A DNA stretch of 7,490 nt from Pseudomonadota bacterium. GTDB lineage: Bacteria; Pseudomonadota; Alphaproteobacteria; Rhizobiales; Xanthobacteraceae. The stretch is taken from the NCBI GenBank assembly GCA_023391175.1, contig JAEWBL010000175.1:1-7490 (forward strand), written 5' to 3'. Each line of letters starts with the position of its first letter. Within the stretch, counting starts at the first letter, position 1. The position numbers and the translations under genes were made by a program. Positions 1 through 5,669 of this stretch are shown piece by piece. Below the pieces are notes generated by a model that was given only the letters and a program-made list of their open reading frames with translations, was not told the DNA's origin and did no database searches.

Positions 1-714
1 GAACAGCGGCTTGTCCGGCGCCAGCGCATGGGGGCAGAGCGCGCGATAGGCTTCCACCGCCGCGAGGACGGGGGCAATCAGCGGCACCATGCGCGTCTTG
101 TTGCCCTTGCCGGTCACCGTGATCTGCGTCGTGCCCTTGGAAAGCATCCCCGCCGTGAGGCCCAGCGCCTCGGAGATGCGCAGGCCCGCACCGTAGAGCA
201 GGGCAATGACCGCCGCATCGCGCGCCAGCACCCATTGCTCGCGCGCCTCGCCGGCCCGCGTATCGGGATCGGCCAGCGCGCGGGCGGCAGAGACGGAGAC
301 GGGCTTGGGCAGGCCCTTCGGCACCTTGGGTGCGCGCACCGCCGTAAGCGCGCCGACTTTGCCCTGCCCCTCCCGCTCCAGATGCCGGCCGAAGGAGCGC
401 GCGGCCGCGAGAAGGCGCACCAGCGTGCGCGGCGCGACGCCCTCCGCGCGGCGGGAGGCGAGCACGGCGCGGATATCCGCCGGCGTGAGCGCAGCCAGAT
501 CCGTCAGCGTCGGGCGGCGGCCGAGGTGGTCGGTGAGCCGCAGCAGGACGACGGAGAGATCACGGGCATAAGCCTCCAGCGTCTTGGCCGAGAGGCGGCG
601 CTCATGGGCGAGCCGCGCCAGCCAGCCTTCGATGGCCGTCGCCACATCCGGCGCGGCGGCGCTGGCGAGGCCGTGGGCGGCGCGGGCGGCTCGGTCCTGA
701 TCGGTCATGGCCAT
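1..714 (-). CDS. xerC: Tyrosine recombinase XerC-type, N-terminal 238 residues (3' end cut by window edge)
   Basis: XerC acts in the cytoplasm with XerD at the dif site to resolve chromosome dimers at cell division. I translated the minus strand from the window edge; the frame is open for 238 codons with no stop. Residues about 25-115 form the SAM-like core-binding domain, with the typical AHERRLSAKTLEAYARDL stretch near residue 36. The catalytic domain begins near 140. The motif LLYGAGLRISEALGL (172-186) carries the first catalytic arginine, R179. GKGNKTRMVPL (202-212) carries the beta-hairpin lysine K203. The R-to-K spacing of 24 equals that of E. coli XerD (R148, K172). The HxxR, second His and nucleophile Tyr lie outside the window. 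Start at 714 is preferred over the in-frame ATG at 708 because GGAGG sits 8 nt upstream of it. It is divergent from the padR gene. A phage-type or XerD-like integrase is the alternative, but the compact N-terminal domain and motifs favour XerC. Confidence 0.9.
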   Translation of the reverse strand, partial: MAMTDQDRAARAAHGLASAAAPDVATAIEGWLARLAHERRLSAKTLEAYARDLSVVLLRLTDHLGRRPTLTDLAALTPADIRAVLASRRAEGVAPRTLVRLLAAARSFGRHLEREGQGKVGALTAVRAPKVPKGLPKPVSVSAARALADPDTRAGEAREQWVLARDAAVIALLYGAGLRISEALGLTAGMLSKGTTQITVTGKGNKTRMVPLIAPVLAAVEAYRALCPHALAPDKPLF

Positions 715-794
715 GTGGGAAGCCTCCGGCGATCCGGCCGATCCTGCAAGCGCCGGTCTTCAGAAAGCCTGAACGGAATTTTCGGAGATCCCCC

Positions 795-824
795 TTGTCA
801 CCGAGATATATCGAACGATATAAC
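795..824 (+). promoter_or_regulatory. Sigma70-like promoter of the padR gene
   Basis: A -35 element TTGTCA (795-800, five of six matches to TTGACA) and a -10 element TATAAC (819-824, five of six matches to TATAAT) are separated by 18 nt. This would place the transcript start near 831, leaving a leader of roughly 36 nt before the ATG at 867. The -10 element lies inside the first dyad of the operator, so repressor binding would block RNA polymerase. The assignment rests on sequence resemblance only. Confidence 0.55.
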
Positions 825-851
825 CGTTGTCGTTATATCGAACGACATATC
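805..851. promoter_or_regulatory. Paired dyad operator, probably autoregulatory for PadR
   Basis: Two 20-bp dyads lie in tandem: GATATATCGAACGATATAAC (805-824) and GTTATATCGAACGACATATC (832-851). Both share the core TATATCG-AA-CGA(T/C)ATA. The first core (807-822) is a perfect 7-bp inverted repeat around AA; the second has one mismatched pair (837/846). Their centres are 27 bp apart. The facing halves CGATATAAC (816-824) and GTTATATCG (832-840) are perfect reverse complements, so the whole 47-bp block is itself nearly palindromic. It covers the -10 element and the probable transcript start of padR. PadR proteins are dimers that bind AT-rich dyads, and the E. coli relative YqjI represses its own gene, so autorepression is the natural inference. 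Binding has not been shown here. Confidence 0.7.
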
Positions 852-852
852 T

Positions 853-858
853 AAGGAG
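853..858 (+). promoter_or_regulatory. Ribosome binding site that fixes the padR start
   Basis: AAGGAG lies 8 nt before the ATG at 867 and immediately after the second operator dyad. No comparable site precedes the internal in-frame ATG at 1047, which supports inclusion of the Gly/His-rich tail in the protein. Confidence 0.75.
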
Positions 859-866
859 ACTTCCGA

Positions 867-1553
867 ATGTTCGGATGCAGACGAGACTGGCGGGACGCCC
901 GCCGTGGCCGCGGGTTTGGCGGCGAAATGGGCGGGGACTTCGGCGAACATGAGTTCGCGGGCCGCGGCGGCCATGGCCATGGTCCTGGCGATTTCGGCGG
1001 CCATCGCGGTGGGCCGGGTGGACGCGGCGGGCGCGGCGGCGGCGACATGTTCCGCATCGGCCGCATGCTGGCCCAGGGCGACCTCAAGCTTCTGGCGCTT
1101 TCCCTCATCGCCGAGCAGCCGCGCCACGGCTACGAGATCATCAAGCTGATCGAGGAGAAGACCGCCGGCTGGTATTCGCCGAGCCCGGGCGTGGTCTATC
1201 CCACCCTCACCTTCCTGGAAGAGGCCGGCTACGTGACCGCCGAGGCCGACGGCTCCAAGAAGCGCTACGCCATCACCGAGGAAGGCCGCGCCTACCTCGC
1301 CGAGAACCGCGACTTCGCCGACGCCATCATCGGCCGCCTGTCCGAGATCGGCCTCAAGATGGGCCGGGTGAAGAAGTGGATGGGCTGGAGCGAGAATGGC
1401 CCGAGCCACGGCGCCGAGTTGCCCCGCCTGGTGGAGGCCGCGCTGGAGAACCTGCGCGACGTGACCCGCGAGAAGCTGGAGCAGAACCGCGGCGCCGAGA
1501 CGCGGATCGTCGAGATCCTCGCTCGCGTGGCCAACGACATCCGCGAGGCGTGA
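867..1553 (+). CDS. PadR-family transcriptional regulator, YqjI-like, with Gly/His/Arg-rich N-terminal tail
   Basis: This is a 228-residue DNA-binding repressor of the PadR winged-helix family. Residues 1-60 are low-complexity and rich in Gly, Arg and His (C4, H28, H36, H38, H46). The winged helix spans about 70-145, with RHGYEIIKLIEE (86-97), the recognition stretch YSPSPGVVYPTLTFLEEAGYV (103-123, split here by residue range) and the wing KKRYAITEEGR (131-141). Residues 150-228 form the helical dimerisation part. The layout and winged helix closely resemble E. coli YqjI, a nickel-responsive repressor of the ferric-reductase gene yqjH and of itself, whose tail is also His/Cys-rich. This tail has only one Cys, so metal sensing is possible but unproved. 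The gene has its own promoter and an upstream paired operator. No ferric-reductase gene is adjacent in this window, so targets beyond itself are unknown. It is separated from the downstream hyf-like set by 157 bp containing a hairpin. Confidence 0.9.
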   Translation: MFGCRRDWRDARRGRGFGGEMGGDFGEHEFAGRGGHGHGPGDFGGHRGGPGGRGGRGGGDMFRIGRMLAQGDLKLLALSLIAEQPRHGYEIIKLIEEKTAGWYSPSPGVVYPTLTFLEEAGYVTAEADGSKKRYAITEEGRAYLAENRDFADAIIGRLSEIGLKMGRVKKWMGWSENGPSHGAELPRLVEAALENLRDVTREKLEQNRGAETRIVEILARVANDIREA

Positions 1554-1564
1554 GCCCCGCGGCA

Positions 1565-1609
1565 AGGGCGGGCGACATGGGGCGGGCGCCGACCGTTGCC
1601 GCCCGCCCT
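1565..1609 (+). terminator. GC-rich hairpin after padR, possible terminator without T-tract
   Basis: The 3' arm CGCCCGCCC (1600-1608) can pair perfectly with GGGCGGGCG at either 1580-1588 (loop 11 nt) or 1566-1574 (loop 25 nt, plus an A-T pair at 1565/1609). The two 5' arms are a direct repeat, so the structures are mutually exclusive. The hairpin begins 12 nt after the padR stop. No run of T follows directly, so it is not a canonical intrinsic terminator. It could pause polymerase, stabilise the 3' end or act with another factor. Confidence 0.4.
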
Positions 1610-1617
1610 CGCGACGA

Positions 1618-1638
1618 AGTGATGTTTTAAACATCACT
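1618..1638. promoter_or_regulatory. Perfect 21-nt palindrome, candidate operator upstream of the XRE gene
   Basis: The arms AGTGATGTTT (1618-1627) and AAACATCACT (1629-1638) are exact reverse complements around a single central T at 1628. The site sits in an AT-rich island 72 nt before the XRE start codon and just after the GC-rich hairpin. Its size and symmetry suit a dimeric DNA-binding protein. The small HTH protein encoded immediately downstream is the first candidate, with PadR or an unlinked regulator as alternatives. It does not resemble the PadR dyads at 805-851. A -10-like AATAAT (1639-1644) abuts it, but I see no convincing -35 partner. Confidence 0.55.
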
Positions 1639-1710
1639 AATAATGCTTGATCGCTTAATAGACCGGGTGTAAGCAGCACAAATCACGCTTAACGCCTGCC
1701 GTCAGCGATC
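1639..1710 (+). promoter_or_regulatory. Probable promoter/leader region of the XRE-hyf operon, elements unclear
   Basis: This AT-richer stretch should hold the promoter for the operon. The visible candidates are weak: TTGATC (1647-1652) with TAAGCA (1670-1675) at 17-nt spacing, and AATAAT (1639-1644) with no good -35. I see no clear sigma54 element of the kind used by E. coli hyf. There is a direct repeat CGCTTAA (1652-1658 and 1686-1692). There is also an inverted repeat TGATCGCT (1648-1655) / AGCGATCA (1704-1711) that would reach the first base of the start codon. No Shine-Dalgarno sequence is visible before 1711. Confidence 0.3.
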
Positions 1711-1974
1711 ATGATCACTGCTGCCCAGCTCCGTGCCGCCCGCGCCCTTCTCGGCCTCGATCAGCGCGCCCTTGCCGGCCTGTGCGGCCTCTCGCTCCCC
1801 ACCATCCAGCGCATGGAAGCCAGCGACGGCGTGATCCGCGGCAATGTGGATTCGCTGATGAAGCTGGTGGGGGCTCTGGATGCCGCCGGGGTCGATCTCA
1901 TCGGCGAAGGCGCGGTGAGCGACGGCGGCGGACGGGGCGTGCGCCTCAAGGCGCCGCGCGCGACGGGGGACTGA
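1711..1974 (+). CDS. Small XRE-type helix-turn-helix protein, likely operon regulator
   Basis: This is an 87-residue cytoplasmic protein with one XRE/Cro-like DNA-binding domain. Residues about 5-60 form the helix-turn-helix bundle. The first two helices lie in LRAARALLGLDQRALAGLCG (7-26), and LSLPTIQRMEAS (27-38) carries the recognition helix. Residues 62-87 are a short tail, GEGAVSDGGGRGVRLKAP. Similar stand-alone HTH proteins are common in alphaproteobacteria and have no defined ligand domain. The ATG at 1711 is the natural family start (MITAAQLRAARALLG) but lacks a visible ribosome binding site. It is embedded in the self-complementary GATCATGATC (1707-1716). The stop is followed after a single base by the hyfB start, so the gene appears to lead the hyf-like operon. 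The inference is that it controls that operon, perhaps through the palindrome at 1618-1638. Its actual signal and target are unknown. Confidence 0.85.
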   Translation: MITAAQLRAARALLGLDQRALAGLCGLSLPTIQRMEASDGVIRGNVDSLMKLVGALDAAGVDLIGEGAVSDGGGRGVRLKAPRATGD

Positions 1975-1975
1975 G

Positions 1976-4000
1976 ATGGCCCCCGCCCTCGCGCCCACAT
2001 TCCAGCTTCTGACGGCGCTCGCAGCCGTGGCCGCCCTGCTCGCGCTGGCCGTGGCCGGGGTGCTTCTGGCGCGCGGGCCGCTTGGACGGCCGGTGGTCTA
2101 TGGCGGCGCGCTGGCGGTGACGCTGCTCGCCGCGCTTTCCGCCCTCACCGCCATCGCCGCGCCCACGGGCGCCCTTGTGCTGCCTTTGGGCATTCCGTGG
2201 ATCGGCGCGAACCTCCGGCTCGATGCGCTCTCCGCCGTCTTCCTGTTCGTGGTGAATCTCGGCGGCGCGGCGGCGAGCCTCTACGGCCTCGGCTATGGCC
2301 GGCACGACCATGCGCCCGAGCGGGTGCTGCCCTTCTTCCCGGCCTTCCTCGCCGGCATGAGCCTCGTGCCGCTGGCGGCGGATGCCTATACCTTCCTCCT
2401 CGCGTGGGAATTCATGTCCCTCGCCTCCTGGGCGCTGGTGGTCTCCCACGACAAGGAGGCCGGGAACGTGCAGGCGGGCCTCGTCTATATCCTCATGGCC
2501 TCCTTCGGCACGCTAGCGCTGATGCTGGCTTTCGGCCTGCTGGCGTCAGGCGGCGGCTTCACCTTCGAGGCCATGCGCGCCGCCCCGCCCACCGGCTGGG
2601 CCGGCGCGGTGGTGCTGGCGCTGGCGCTGCTCGGCGCGGGATCGAAGGCGGGCCTCGTGCCGCTGCACGTCTGGCTGCCGCTGGCCCACCCCGCCGCGCC
2701 GAGCCATGTCTCCGCGCTCATGAGCGGGGTGATGACCAAGGTCGCCGTCTACGGCTTCATCCGCATCGTGTTCGATCTCGCCGGCCCGCCCGAGTGGTGG
2801 TGGGGCATCCCGGTGATCGTCGCGGGCGCAGTGGCGGGCGTGGTCGGCGTGCTGCAGGCGCTGCTGCAGGGCGACACCAAGCGCGTGCTGGCCTTCTCGA
2901 CCATCGAGAACATCGGGCTGATCTTCGTCGGCCTCGGCCTCGCCCTCGCCTTCAAGGCCTCGGGCTTCGGCGGGGCGGCGGCGCTGGCCTTCACGGCGGC
3001 GCTGTTCCACGTGTTCAACCACGCGGCCATGAAGAGCTTGCTCTTCTTCGGCGCCGGCGCGGTGCTCACCGCCACGGGGTCGCGGGTGATGGACCGCCTC
3101 GGCGGGCTCATCCACCGCATGCCCGTGACCTCGGTGGCCATGCTCATCGGCGCGGCGGCCATCTCGGCCCTGCCGCCGCTGAACGGCTTTGCCTCCGAAT
3201 GGCTGGTGTTCCAGGCCATCCTGCTCAGCCCCGAGCTGCCGGCCTGGGGGCTGAAGCTCTCCGTGCCCGCAGCCGGCGCCCTGCTGGCGCTGGCGGCGGC
3301 TTTGGCGGCGGCCTGCTTCGTGCGGCTCTACGGCATTGTCTTCCTCGGGCGGGCGCGCAGCGAACAGGCGGCGAACGCCCATGAGGTGGACGCCTTCTCC
3401 CGCGCGGCCATGCTGGCCCTTGCCGGCATCTGCGTCGCCGCCGGCCTGTTCCCCGGCCTCGTCATCGATGCCTTACAGCCGGCCGTCGCGGCCCTCATCG
3501 GCGTGAAGATGCCGGCGCAGAGCGAGGTGGCATGGCTCTCCATCGTGCCGGTGGCGGAAAGCCGCTCGTCCTATAACGGCCTCCTCGTCTTCCTCTTCAT
3601 CGCCTCCTCGGCGCTGCTCACCGCCTTCATCATCCACCGCCTCGCCACCGGCGCGGTGCGGCGCGCGCCGCCGTGGGACTGCGGCTTTCCCAATGCCGAC
3701 CCGGTGACACAATATTCCGCCGGCTCCTTCGCCCAGCCCATCCGCCGGGTGTTCGCCCGCACGCTCTTCGCAGCACGCGAACGGGTGGAGATGCCGCCGC
3801 CCGGCGCGCTCGCCCCGGCCCGCATCGAGATCACCGCCCGCGACCCCGCCTGGGCCTTCCTGTTCCTGCCGCTGGCGGGGCTGGTGGAGCGCATCGCGAC
3901 GCGGGCCAACCGCCTGCAATATCTCACCATCCGCCAGTATCTGGCGCTGGTGTTCGGCGCCCTCGTCCTCCTGCTGCTGGTGCTGGCGCTATGGACATGA
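1976..4000 (+). CDS. hyfB: Hydrogenase-4 subunit B-like antiporter-type membrane subunit
   Basis: This is an integral membrane subunit of a Hyf/Hyc-type complex, a relative of complex I antiporter subunits (Proton_antipo_M). Such subunits are thought to carry protons or cations when the soluble arm passes electrons. The protein has 674 residues, the size of E. coli HyfB (about 672). It has many membrane helices, probably 15 or more. Key charged positions of the family are present: E145 in LLAWEFMSLASWALV, K224 in GAGSKAGLVPLHVWLP, K255 in MTKVAVYGF, H345 and H349 in ALFHVFNHAAMKSLLFF, K353, and E408 in the segment following PPLNGFASEW. The C-terminal part has WDCGFPNADPVTQYSAGSFAQP (567-588, cited by range), typical of HyfB/HycC and absent from ordinary NuoL/M/N. 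The start follows GGGGGA by 5 nt and lies one base after the XRE stop. The 3' end overlaps hyfC. This points to HyfB rather than a Nuo or Mrp subunit. Confidence 0.93.
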   Translation: MAPALAPTFQLLTALAAVAALLALAVAGVLLARGPLGRPVVYGGALAVTLLAALSALTAIAAPTGALVLPLGIPWIGANLRLDALSAVFLFVVNLGGAAASLYGLGYGRHDHAPERVLPFFPAFLAGMSLVPLAADAYTFLLAWEFMSLASWALVVSHDKEAGNVQAGLVYILMASFGTLALMLAFGLLASGGGFTFEAMRAAPPTGWAGAVVLALALLGAGSKAGLVPLHVWLPLAHPAAPSHVSALMSGVMTKVAVYGFIRIVFDLAGPPEWWWGIPVIVAGAVAGVVGVLQALLQGDTKRVLAFSTIENIGLIFVGLGLALAFKASGFGGAAALAFTAALFHVFNHAAMKSLLFFGAGAVLTATGSRVMDRLGGLIHRMPVTSVAMLIGAAAISALPPLNGFASEWLVFQAILLSPELPAWGLKLSVPAAGALLALAAALAAACFVRLYGIVFLGRARSEQAANAHEVDAFSRAAMLALAGICVAAGLFPGLVIDALQPAVAALIGVKMPAQSEVAWLSIVPVAESRSSYNGLLVFLFIASSALLTAFIIHRLATGAVRRAPPWDCGFPNADPVTQYSAGSFAQPIRRVFARTLFAARERVEMPPPGALAPARIEITARDPAWAFLFLPLAGLVERIATRANRLQYLTIRQYLALVFGALVLLLLVLALWT

Positions 4001-4944
4001 TGGCGAACCTTCTGGTGCAGGGCACCCAGATGCTGCTGGTGCTAGCCCTGGCGCCGCTCCTCACCGGCCTCGTGCGCAAGGTGAAGGCGCGCCTCACGCG
4101 GCGGCGCGGCGCCTCCATTTTCCAGCCCTACCGTGACCTCGCGCGGCTCCTGAACAAGGAGGCGGTACTGGCGGAGAACGCCTCCTGGCTGTTCCGCGCC
4201 GTGCCCTATTTGCTGTTCGCGGCGACCTGGGTGGCGGCGGCTTTGGTGCCCACCTTCGGCACTGGGCTCATCTTCTCCTGGTCCGCCGACCTCATCGTGA
4301 TTACTGCGCTGCTCGGCTCGGCCCGCTTCTTCCTGGCGCTGGCGGGCATGGATGTGGGCACCAGCTTCGGCGGCATCGGATCGAGCCGGGAGGTGATGAT
4401 CTCGTCTCTGGCAGAGCCGGCGATGATCATGATCGTCTTCTCCCTCGCCCTCGTCGCCCACTCCACCCAGCTCTCCACCATCGCCTCGGTGATGGTCGCG
4501 GGCGTGGGCCTGCGCGTGTCGCTGGCGCTGGCGCTCGTTGCATTGGCGATCGTCGCCGTGGCCGAAAACGGGCGCATCCCGGTGGACAATCCCGCCACCC
4601 ATCTGGAGCTGACCATGGTCCACGAGGCCATGGTGCTGGAATATTCCGGCCGCCACCTCGCGCTCATCGAGCTGGCGGCGCAGCTCAAACTCCTCCTCTT
4701 CCTCTCCCTCGTCGCCTGCGTGTTCGTGCCGTGGGGGCTGGCACCGGCCGGCGCCGGGGCCGGCGCTGTGCTGCTCGGCATGGCGAGCTATGGCGCAAAG
4801 CTCGCGGCGGGCGCGGTGCTGCTCGCGGTGTTCGAGACCTCCATCGCCAAGATGCGCGTGTTCCGCGTGCCGGACTTCCTCGGCGCCGCATTGATGCTGG
4901 GGCTGCTCGGAACCCTGCTCCTCTTCGTGTCGAGGATCCTGTGA
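3991..4944 (+). CDS. hyfC: Hydrogenase-4 subunit C-like (NuoH-like) membrane anchor
   Basis: This protein joins the soluble redox arm to the antiporter subunits in Hyf/Hyc complexes and is homologous to NuoH. It has 317 residues, close to E. coli HyfC (about 315), with around eight membrane helices. After the first helix comes the cytoplasmic loop RKVKARLTRRRGASIFQPY (29-47), then RDLARLLNKE, both family hallmarks. The NuoH-like acidic loop is ENGRIPVDNPATHLEL (192-207) followed by HEAMVLEYSG (211-220). It keeps E192, R195, P197, D199, E206 and E217, which in NuoH surround the quinone and proton entry site. The C-terminal part includes FETSIAKMRVFRVPDF (281-296). Possible starts are ATG at 3991, 3997 and 4000. 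Codon 3997 makes an ATGA overlap with the hyfB stop and is a credible alternative. The upstream in-frame extension inside hyfB is out of character and was not used. Its end overlaps the hyfE start. Confidence 0.92.
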   Translation: MDMMANLLVQGTQMLLVLALAPLLTGLVRKVKARLTRRRGASIFQPYRDLARLLNKEAVLAENASWLFRAVPYLLFAATWVAAALVPTFGTGLIFSWSADLIVITALLGSARFFLALAGMDVGTSFGGIGSSREVMISSLAEPAMIMIVFSLALVAHSTQLSTIASVMVAGVGLRVSLALALVALAIVAVAENGRIPVDNPATHLELTMVHEAMVLEYSGRHLALIELAAQLKLLLFLSLVACVFVPWGLAPAGAGAGAVLLGMASYGAKLAAGAVLLAVFETSIAKMRVFRVPDFLGAALMLGLLGTLLLFVSRIL

Positions 4945-5669
4945 TGGACCGCACGCTGGAACTCGCGCACGGAACGCCGCTGGACGCCGCCCTCTCGGCG
5001 AGCCTCGTGTTCGACGTGGCCCATCTGTTCGCCGGCGCGCTGGTGCTCATCAGCTTCCTGATGCTCTATCAGGACCGGCTCTATGCGCTGCTGAAAGTCT
5101 TTGCCCTTCAGGCGGTGGTGCTCGCCCTCTCGGTGGGCTGGCAGGCGCTGGCGCAGGATGCGCCGCATCTTTATGTCACCGCCGCCATCGCCCTCGTCTT
5201 CAAGGCGGTGGTGATCCCGCTGGCGCTCGCCCGCATGGTCGCCCGCCTCGGCATCCACCGTCAGGTGGAAACGGTGGTCTCCATCGGCCCCACCATGCTC
5301 GCGGGCATCGCCCTCGTGGCGCTCTCCCTCGTGGTCATGCTGAAGGCCACCGCCGGTGTCGGCGGGGCCGCGGATGCGCTGGCGCGCGAAGACCTTGCCT
5401 TCGCCCTCTCCGTGGTGCTGCTCGGACTTTTGATGATGGTGACGCGGCGCAATGCCGTCAGTCAGGTCATCGGCTTCATGTCGCTGGAGAACGGCCTCAT
5501 CCTCGCCGCCACGGGGGCGAAGGGCATGCCGCTGGTGGTGGAGATTTCCGTCGCCTTCTCGGTGCTGATCGCCCTCATCGTCATCGGCATCTTCCTGTTC
5601 CGCATCCGCGAGCGGTTCGACACCGTGGACGTGGACGCCCTCGACCGCTTCCGGGGAGGGCGCGCATGA
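4944..5669 (+). CDS. hyfE: Hydrogenase-4 subunit E-like (NuoK-like) membrane subunit
   Basis: This is a small membrane subunit of the Hyf-type complex, called HycP in some annotations. Its C-terminal part is related to NuoK and is thought to belong to the proton-conducting membrane arm. The protein has 241 residues, slightly longer than E. coli HyfE (about 216), with about seven membrane helices. The NuoK-like signature spans residues 172-220: VSQVIGFMSLENGLILAA (172-189), then GMPLVVEISVAFSVLIALIV (194-213). It includes E182 and E200, membrane-buried acids typical of the family. The N-terminal 20 residues are the least certain part. The start ATG overlaps the hyfC stop by one base (TGATG), and GAGGA (4932-4936) sits 7 nt upstream, which supports it. 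An earlier in-frame ATG within hyfC would add a basic, low-quality extension and was rejected. The hyfE stop overlaps the hyfF ATG (ATGA), indicating translational coupling. No hyfD gene lies between hyfC and this gene. Confidence 0.9.
   Translation: MDRTLELAHGTPLDAALSASLVFDVAHLFAGALVLISFLMLYQDRLYALLKVFALQAVVLALSVGWQALAQDAPHLYVTAAIALVFKAVVIPLALARMVARLGIHRQVETVVSIGPTMLAGIALVALSLVVMLKATAGVGGAADALAREDLAFALSVVLLGLLMMVTRRNAVSQVIGFMSLENGLILAATGAKGMPLVVEISVAFSVLIALIVIGIFLFRIRERFDTVDVDALDRFRGGRA

Noticed and set aside
28..1149. A 373-codon plus-strand frame covering xerC, the gap and the start of padR
   Set aside because: It runs antisense to the clear XerC reading frame and then out of frame through padR. 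Its composition is Arg-rich and it has no conserved motif.
798..1679. A 293-codon minus-strand frame opposite padR
   Set aside because: It is the antisense shadow of padR and crosses the operator and the downstream hairpin; it has no domain features.
2197..3384. Large alternative frames inside hyfB on both strands
   Set aside because: They are Arg/Gly/Ala-rich shadows of hyfB, while the hyfB frame shows clear family motifs throughout.
3673..3990. An in-frame upstream extension of hyfC within hyfB
   Set aside because: The added residues are Arg/Pro-rich and hydrophilic, unlike the family N-terminus, and overlap a conserved part of hyfB.
4731..4943. An in-frame upstream extension of hyfE within hyfC
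   Set aside because: The extension is Arg-rich and non-conserved, while ATG 4944 has a GAGGA site 7 nt upstream and a typical stop-start overlap.
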